This document shows positions 7,222 to 11,312 of a stretch of DNA of 11,312 nt, in pieces. The notes beneath the pieces were generated by a model. It was not told where the DNA came from. It was given only the letters and a program-made list of their open reading frames with translations, and did no database searches. The position numbers were made by a program, and so were the translations under genes. Source of the stretch: Phenylobacterium sp. (GTDB lineage Bacteria; Pseudomonadota; Alphaproteobacteria; Caulobacterales; Caulobacteraceae); assembly GCA_028290925.1 (NCBI GenBank), contig JAQGIX010000043.1, positions 1 to 11,312 on the forward strand. The letters are read 5' to 3'. Each line of letters starts with the position of its first letter. Within the stretch, counting starts at the first letter, position 1.

Positions 7222-7959
7222 TTAAGCGGCCTTGCCGAGCTGCTGGATCGCCTGGGTCGAGAGATCGCCCTCGCTATCCATCATCTTGGCCATCTGTTCG
7301 TAGGCCCTGGAGACCTCGATCATTCGCGTGATCTCCAGGATCGGGTTGACGTTGGAGCTCTCCAGCATGCCCTGGCGCACGCGCGCGTCGGCGGCCGGCG
7401 TGGCCGGCTGGTTGGAGGTGTTCTGCAGGAGGTTGTCGCCGACCTTCTCCAGGGTGGAGAGGGTCTGGAAGCTGACCACGCCCAGCTTGCCGATCCGCGT
7501 GGTGCCCTGGCTGATCGTCCCGTCCGGCGAGACGGTGACCTGGCCCTTCTCCGGGCTCAGGCTGATCTCGCCGCCCCCGTCGTCGAGCACGGGGTCGCCG
7601 CCCTGGCTGACCAGCCGGCCGGTGTCGTCCATCCGGAAGCGGCCGTCGCGGGTGTAGCGCATGCCCTGGGCGGTGCGGACCTGGAAGAAGCCCTGGCCGT
7701 CGATGGCCACGTCGAAGGGCGAATCGGTGCGGTGCAGCGCGCCCTGGCCGAAATTGCGGATCACCCCGTTCGGCGCCACGAACTTCACCGGCTTGGGCCC
7801 GCCCAGGGTGAAGGCCGGCGCCTGCGGATCTTCTCTGACGGCCAACGCCTCGACCTTGAAGCCGGTCGTGTCGGCGTTGGCGATGTTGTTGGCGATGATG
7901 TCCATCTGCCGCTGAAGCACGATCTGCTTCGACAGTCCGACGTACAGGCTGTTGTCCAT
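7222..7959 (-). CDS. flgF: Flagellar proximal rod protein FlgF
   Basis: FlgF is a rod component of the basal body. The 245-residue product begins MDNSLYVGLSKQ and carries the N-terminal motif ANNIANADTTGFK at about 23-35, the central SPFDVAIDGQGFFQV and RYTRDGRFRMDDTG segments and the C-terminal LESSNVNPILEITRMIEV. The frame stays open upstream to 8133. The start at 7959 is chosen because the family N-terminus begins exactly there and AGGA lies about 7 bp before it. A longer start would also run through the predicted promoter. It is the first gene of the leftward flagellar operon, and a sigma-54-type promoter lies about 34 bp upstream of the start codon. Confidence 0.97.
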   Translation of the reverse strand: MDNSLYVGLSKQIVLQRQMDIIANNIANADTTGFKVEALAVREDPQAPAFTLGGPKPVKFVAPNGVIRNFGQGALHRTDSPFDVAIDGQGFFQVRTAQGMRYTRDGRFRMDDTGRLVSQGGDPVLDDGGGEISLSPEKGQVTVSPDGTISQGTTRIGKLGVVSFQTLSTLEKVGDNLLQNTSNQPATPAADARVRQGMLESSNVNPILEITRMIEVSRAYEQMAKMMDSEGDLSTQAIQQLGKAA

Positions 7960-8003
7960 TAATTTCCTGGCCTTCGAGCCGCGATGGTTTTCGGCAAAAG
8001 CGC

Positions 8004-8019
8004 TGCAAGCTTCGGGCCA
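8004..8019 (-). promoter_or_regulatory. Sigma-54 (RpoN) promoter for the flgFGAH operon
   Basis: On the minus strand the sequence reads TGGCCCGAAGCTTGCA. This matches the RpoN consensus TGGCAC-N5-TTGCA at all but one core position, with the required GG-N10-GC spacing. Transcription would start near 7993 and give a leader of about 34 bases before flgF. Rod and ring operons in Caulobacter are known to use sigma-54 with the activator FlbD, so the site suits its neighbour. The start point is calculated, not observed. Confidence 0.8.
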
Positions 8020-8045
8020 GGTGAAAACCCAAGGAAATTCAGGAG

Positions 8046-8130
8046 TTAAAATGGTTAACGGGCGCCAACCGGCGAAATCTGCCGGGTAAGGTTGGCCGCC
8101 GTTAAGGTCCGTTAAAAACGGGTTCTTAAC
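8046..8130 (+). promoter_or_regulatory. Cluster of TTAA motifs, putative CtrA-type control region for fliL
   Basis: Five TTAA motifs occur in 85 bp (8046, 8055, 8102, 8112 and 8126) inside GC-rich DNA. GTTAACCAT on the minus strand (8051-8059) and TTAACCAA (8126-8133) resemble the CtrA half-site TTAACCAT. CCGTTAA is repeated at 8099 and 8109, one helical turn apart. None of the pairs has the classical TTAA-N7-TTAA spacing (here 5, 6 and 10). fliL-fliM is a class II, CtrA-controlled operon in Caulobacter, so control by CtrA is plausible but the exact sites are not certain. Confidence 0.5.
8069..8085. promoter_or_regulatory. Palindrome CCGGC-N7-GCCGG, candidate FlbD (ftr-like) enhancer
   Basis: CCGGCGAAATCTGCCGG has perfect 5-bp arms around a 7-base A/T-richer centre. 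It sits about 80-90 bp upstream of the predicted flgF transcription start, a normal place for a sigma-54 enhancer. As I recall, Caulobacter ftr elements bound by FlbD have CGGC and GC blocks around an AAA-containing centre, which this resembles. A second copy was not convincing. Confidence 0.45.
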
Positions 8131-8158
8131 CAAACGCGGGTCACACGTGGGCGACTAG

Positions 8159-8163
8159 GATTC
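8159..8163. other. GANTC site (GATTC) just upstream of fliL
   Basis: A single GATTC lies 15 bp before the fliL start, near where its transcript may begin. GANTC is the target of the cell-cycle methyltransferase CcrM of Caulobacter relatives. A role in fliL timing is only possible; such 5-bp sites also occur by chance. Confidence 0.3.
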
Positions 8164-8177
8164 TAAGGAACGCGCGC

Positions 8178-8771
8178 GTGGCCGAAGCCGCAGTCAAAGA
8201 GGCGCCCGAAGCCGAAGCCGTCGAAGGCGAGGAGGGCGAGGCGGCGCAGCCCAAGAAAAAGCTGTCGCTGAAGATGCTGATCATCATCGGCGCCGCAGCG
8301 CTGGTGGTGCTGGCCGGCGGGGGCGGCGCGGCCTTCTTCCTGCTGAAGCCCAAGCCCGACGCGGCCCAGGCCGGCAAGGCCCACAAGGCCAAGAAGGGCG
8401 GCAAGGACGAGAAGGCCGGCAAGGACGCCAAGGGTGGCGCGGCCCAGGTCCGCGAAGGGCCGGACGGGGTGCTGTTCTACACCGTGCCCGACATCGTCGT
8501 GAACATGCAGACCGCCGACGGGCGGCCGACCTTCCTGAAGCTGAAGCTCACCCTGGAACTGCCGGACCAGGAGGGCGTCGACGCCCTCGAGCCGAACATG
8601 CCCAGGCTGCAGGACATGTTCCAGACCTTCCTGCGGGAGCTTCGACCGGAGGACCTCTCCGGCAGCCAGGGCTCCTACCAACTGCGCATGGAGCTGCTGC
8701 GCCGGGTCAATCTGGTGATCGCGCCCTCCAAGGCGAACGCCGTCCTGATCGAGGAGATGCTGATCAACTAG
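8178..8771 (+). CDS. fliL: Flagellar basal body-associated protein FliL
   Basis: FliL is an inner-membrane protein that surrounds the stator near the motor and supports motility. The 197-residue product has an acidic cytoplasmic N-terminus (Ala/Glu-rich, 1-27), one membrane segment at about 32-56, a Lys/Gly/Ala-rich periplasmic linker at 57-88 and the FliL domain from about 98 to the end (YTVPDIVVNM, FLKLKLTLEL, and a C-terminal helix ending in EEMLIN). The linker makes it longer than E. coli FliL (154). The start is GTG at 8178, with AAGGA (8166-8170 region) about 8 bp upstream. It is the first gene of the rightward operon. It ends in TAG, so amber is a real stop in this genome. Confidence 0.95.
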   Translation: MAEAAVKEAPEAEAVEGEEGEAAQPKKKLSLKMLIIIGAAALVVLAGGGGAAFFLLKPKPDAAQAGKAHKAKKGGKDEKAGKDAKGGAAQVREGPDGVLFYTVPDIVVNMQTADGRPTFLKLKLTLELPDQEGVDALEPNMPRLQDMFQTFLRELRPEDLSGSQGSYQLRMELLRRVNLVIAPSKANAVLIEEMLIN

Positions 8772-8788
8772 CCGCCTCGCAGGCGGCT
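8770..8788 (+). repeat. Perfect 8-bp hairpin between fliL and fliM
   Basis: AGCCGCCT (8770-8777), loop CGC and AGGCGGCT (8781-8788) form an all-GC-rich stem that starts within the fliL stop codon. It fills half of the 35-bp gap before fliM. No T run follows, so it is not a classical terminator. It could stabilise the upstream mRNA or adjust the fliL:fliM ratio. Confidence 0.6.
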
Positions 8789-8806
8789 GGTTGCGTCCAG
8801 GTAAGC

Positions 8807-9937
8807 ATGGCCGAAGACACCGACACCCCTCCGGAACCCGAAGCCGCCGCGGCTGCCGAAGCTGCGCCCGCCGCCGAAGCGCCGGCGGCCGGCGGCGACT
8901 GGAGCGAGACCGACGGCATGGGTCCGGCGGCCGGCGACGGCTCGATCGGCTCGGAACGGATCCTCAACCAGGAGGAGATCGACAGCCTGCTGGGCTTCGA
9001 CCTCTCCGAGGAGGAGATGGCCGAACGCACCGGCATCCGGGCGATCATCAACTCGGCGCTGGTCTCCTACGAACGCCTGCCGATGCTGGAGATCGTCTTC
9101 GACCGGCTGGTCCGGTACATGACGACCAGCTTGCGGAACTTCACTTCGGACAACGTCGAGGTGAGCCTCGACAACATCTCCTCGATCCGCTTCGGCGACT
9201 ATCTGAATTCCATCCCGCTGCCGGCCATCCTGGCGGTGTTCCGCGCCGAGGAGCTCGACAACTACGGCCTGCTGACGGTCGATTCCAACCTGATCTACTC
9301 GATCGTCGACGTGCTGCTGGGCGGCCGCCGCGGCACCGCGGCCATGCGCATCGAGGGCCGGCCCTACACCACCATCGAGCGCGTGCTGGTGTAGCAGATG
9401 GTGCAGGTGGTGCTCTCCGACGCCCGTCTGGCCTTCGAGCCGCTGACGCCGGTCACCTTCACGCTGGATCGCCTGGAGACCAACCCGCGGTTCGCCGCCA
9501 TCGCCCGGCCGGCCAACGCCGCCATCCTGGTGAAGCTGCGGGTCGACATGGAAGACCGCGGCGGCCGCATCGAGCTCTTGCTGCCCTACGCCACCCTCGA
9601 GCCGATCCGGAAGATGCTGCTGCAGCAGTTCATGGGCGAGAAGTTCGGCCGCGACAACATCTGGGAAAGCCACCTCGCCACCGAGCTGTGGACCACCAGC
9701 ATGGACGTCCGCGCCGTGCTCGACGAGCAGCAGGTGCCGCTCAAGCAGATCCTCGAGCTGAAGGTCGGCGACACCATCATGCTCAACGCCACGCCCGACA
9801 GTTTGATCGAACTTCGCGCGGGCTCGATCCCGCTAACGCGGGGCCGCATGGGCCGCCGCAACTCCCACATCGCCGTCCGCGTCGAGGCGCCGCTTACGCC
9901 CAACGCCCGCGCCGCCGTCACAAGGGTCAGTGAATGA
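8807..9937 (+). pseudogene. fliM: Flagellar motor switch protein FliM, frame interrupted by one in-frame amber codon
   Basis: FliM is the middle protein of the C-ring, contacting FliG and FliN, and it binds CheY-P. The frame is open over 377 codons apart from TAG at 9392-9394 (codon 196). The first part (195 residues) has an Ala/Pro/Glu-rich leader, the switch-binding motif ILNQEEIDSLLGF at 52-64 and the first half of the CheC-like middle domain up to the GGRRG loop and TIERVLV. After the stop, QMVQVVLSDARLAFEPL continues the same domain. The SpoA/FliN-like domain (about codons 294-362: VPLKQILELKVGDTIML, IPLTRGRMG) is intact. The two parts align with one FliM with no frameshift. The ATG at 8807 has only a weak AGG upstream. 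Whether the gene is dead, read through, split or misread is unknown. Confidence 0.9.
9392..9394 (+). other. In-frame TAG inside fliM
   Basis: The local reading is GTG-TAG-CAG-ATG. One base change from GAG, CAG or AAG would create it; Glu (GAG) is my guess from the amphipathic helix. TAG is used as a normal stop by fliL and the beta-lactamase in this window, so general reassignment of TAG is unlikely. The next codon, CAG, fits the first part of some readthrough contexts (UAG-CAR), but the following codon does not complete the known CARYYA pattern. Confidence 0.95.
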
Positions 9938-10422
9938 GTTTGATCGGTCTCGCCATGAACCTGCTGCTGGCCGGCCTCCTGGGCGCGGCCCTGGTGCTGG
10001 GCCTCAGGCTCAACAAGCGGCTGAAGGCGTTGCGCGACAGCCATGAAGGCTTCGCGGTCGCGGTCCGCGAACTGAACGCCGCCGCCGAGCGGGCCGAGCA
10101 GGGACTCGCCGACCTGCGCGCCGCCACCGACGAGGCCGTCGATACGCTCGCCGATCGCATCGAGAAGGGTCGCGCCCTGGCCTCCAAGCTGGAGCGCCTG
10201 ATCATTGAGGCGCCGCCCGCGAGCCGCGAGCCCTCCGCCCTCCGCGACGACGGCCAGGACAAGCGCCTGGGCATGCTGCTCGCCGCCGCCCGCGAGGCGC
10301 GCGGCCGTCCCGAGCCCATCGCCGCCGCCATCGCCCGACCCGCGCCGCTGCGCCCGCGAGCCAATCCTGAGGACGACCTCTTCGAAGACGCACCGCTCAG
10401 GCTGCACCAGGGAGGCCGCTGA
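9934..10422 (+). CDS. Bitopic coiled-coil flagellar protein, DUF6468-like, possible PflI-type flagellum positioning protein
   Basis: The 162-residue product has one N-terminal membrane segment (about 5-24) followed by a basic residue cluster and a helical, heptad-like region at 27-92. The C-terminal part is Pro/Ala/Arg-rich and probably disordered, ending in an acidic patch (EDDLFED). It matches the alphaproteobacterial small proteins encoded just after fliM (DUF6468, from memory). In Caulobacter, PflI is a bitopic membrane protein encoded with early flagellar genes and needed for correct polar placement of the flagellum. This gene has the same build and setting, but the identity is not proven here. 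The ATG overlaps the fliM stop (ATGA), so its translation is probably coupled to termination at the end of fliM. The internal amber might therefore also reduce its expression. Confidence 0.8.
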   Translation: MSLIGLAMNLLLAGLLGAALVLGLRLNKRLKALRDSHEGFAVAVRELNAAAERAEQGLADLRAATDEAVDTLADRIEKGRALASKLERLIIEAPPASREPSALRDDGQDKRLGMLLAAAREARGRPEPIAAAIARPAPLRPRANPEDDLFEDAPLRLHQGGR

Positions 10423-11312
10423 TGAAGTCCATGCCGCGCATCCTGCCGCTGGTCGGCGTCGCCATCGGCGGCGTGCTGGCGATCAACGCCCTCGCCGGCG
10501 CCCGCGACCTGCCGAACCTGTTCTCGCACGCCAAGGCCTTCGCCGAGGAAGCCGCCAAGGGCGGCAAGCCCGCGAAAGGCTCCGCGGCCGACAAAACCAA
10601 GGGCGGCAAGGACGCCAAGCCGGGCGATCCCGCGGCCGCCACCGGCGACGCCGCCAACACCGCCGCGGCCGTTCCCCCGCTGCCGCCGCCGAGCATCAAG
10701 CCGCAGGCGGTCTGCGCGCCCACCGCCGCCGAGCTCGCCAAGGAGGCCGGACTGTCGCCGGCCGAGCTGCAGGTGCTGCAGAACCTCGGCGCCCGGCGCG
10801 GCGTGCTCGACCAGCAGCAGACCGATCTCGAAACCCAGATGGCCCTGCTGGCCGCCGCCGAAGCCAAGCTCGACGCCAAGACCAAGGCGCTCACCGGCCT
10901 GAAGGCCGACGTGCAGAGCTTGCTCGCCCAGGCCGACGGCCGCGAGGCCACGGAAGTCGACCGCCTGGTCAAGGTGTTCGAGGGCATGAAGCCCAAGGAC
11001 GCGGCGCCGCGCATGGTGCTGCTGGACGATGCGGTGCGTGTCCCGATCGCCGCCAAGATGAAGGAGCGTTCCCTCTCGGCGATGCTCGCCCAGATGCCGC
11101 CGGTCGAAGCCAAGAAGCTCACCGAATTGCTGGCCAAGCGCTTCACCGCCGCCAAGACCCTGGCCGCCAACGCCGTCGCCCAGGCCGACGCCAAGGGCCC
11201 CGATCCGGCCGCTCAGCCGGCCAAGGCCAAGCCCGCGCCGGTCAAGCAGGCCAGGGCGCGGCCGCGCAAGAAGGCCTCCGCCGCCAAGCAGGCCGCCGCC
11301 GCTACGCCGGCC
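10422..11312 (+). CDS. MotE/MgtE_N-type flagellar protein, 3' end beyond the window
   Basis: The frame is open from ATG 10422 to the window edge (297 codons, no stop). It has GGGAGG about 6 bp upstream and shares one base with the preceding stop (TGATG). Residues 7-26 form a membrane segment or uncleaved signal. A Lys/Gly/Ala linker (40-80) and a Pro run (85-90) follow, then a helical region at about 112-172 likely to be a coiled coil. The MgtE_N-like domain spans about 177-240 (VDRLVKVFEGMKPKDAAPRM, then LAQMPPVEAKKLTELL). This is the layout of MotE-type proteins; in Sinorhizobium, MotE is a periplasmic chaperone for the stator-associated protein MotC. After residue 262 comes a Lys/Ala/Pro/Arg-rich tail with no visible end. 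A motor or stator-related periplasmic role is inferred from family and operon. Confidence 0.82.
   Translation, partial: MKSMPRILPLVGVAIGGVLAINALAGARDLPNLFSHAKAFAEEAAKGGKPAKGSAADKTKGGKDAKPGDPAAATGDAANTAAAVPPLPPPSIKPQAVCAPTAAELAKEAGLSPAELQVLQNLGARRGVLDQQQTDLETQMALLAAAEAKLDAKTKALTGLKADVQSLLAQADGREATEVDRLVKVFEGMKPKDAAPRMVLLDDAVRVPIAAKMKERSLSAMLAQMPPVEAKKLTELLAKRFTAAKTLAANAVAQADAKGPDPAAQPAKAKPAPVKQARARPRKKASAAKQAAAATPA

Noticed and set aside
7992..8005. CGGCAAAAGCGCTG as a second ftr-like FlbD site over the flgF start point
   Set aside because: The distance between the CGGC block and the GC block does not fit the expected element, and it overlaps the -12 box. Too weak to call.
7960..8133. 58-codon N-terminal extension of flgF
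   Set aside because: FlgF begins with MDNSLYVG at 7959 with its own ribosome site; the extension would include the sigma-54 promoter.
9392..9394. Genome-wide recoding of TAG as sense
   Set aside because: fliL and the beta-lactamase both end in TAG at their natural C-termini.

Overview
The window is GC-rich DNA that reads as an alphaproteobacterial chromosome, most likely Caulobacteraceae (Caulobacter/Phenylobacterium type). This rests on the proteins, the flgF-flgG-flgA-flgH block divergent from fliL-fliM, the dxs gene beside the flagellar block, and a sigma-54-type promoter with TTAA (CtrA-like) motifs between the divergent operons. The genus is inferred; no taxonomic marker is present.

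Left part (1-3516, + strand): the last 16 codons of a gene that looks like ispA (farnesyl diphosphate synthase), then a complete dxs (first enzyme of the MEP isoprenoid pathway). Eight bases later comes a class A serine beta-lactamase with a Tat-like signal peptide, followed by a cytochrome b561-type membrane protein with its own strong ribosome binding site.

Middle part (3520-7959, - strand): a secreted coiled-coil protein of unknown function ends 3 bp from the end of the b561 gene. Upstream of it is a small unknown lipoprotein. Upstream of that lies a tight flagellar operon read leftward: flgF and flgG (rod), flgA (P-ring chaperone), flgH (L-ring lipoprotein). The control region 7960-8177 carries a near-consensus sigma-54 promoter for flgF, an upstream palindrome that may bind the FlbD-type activator, and several TTAA motifs compatible with CtrA control of fliL.

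Right part (8178-11312, + strand): fliL (stator-associated), fliM (C-ring switch), a small bitopic coiled-coil protein in the position and style of the polar flagellum-placement protein PflI, and a MotE/MgtE_N-type protein cut by the window edge. From fliM onward the genes overlap by 1-4 bp, so they are probably one operon.

The most striking point is fliM. Its reading frame is intact over 377 codons except for one in-frame amber codon (TAG, 9392-9394) in the middle domain. An ATG follows one codon later. This may be a sequencing error, a recent null mutation, readthrough, or a split gene. No CRISPR array, insertion sequence, tRNA or rRNA was seen, and no entirely new system is evident. The window is mainly a flagellar locus with a few uncharacterised passenger genes.
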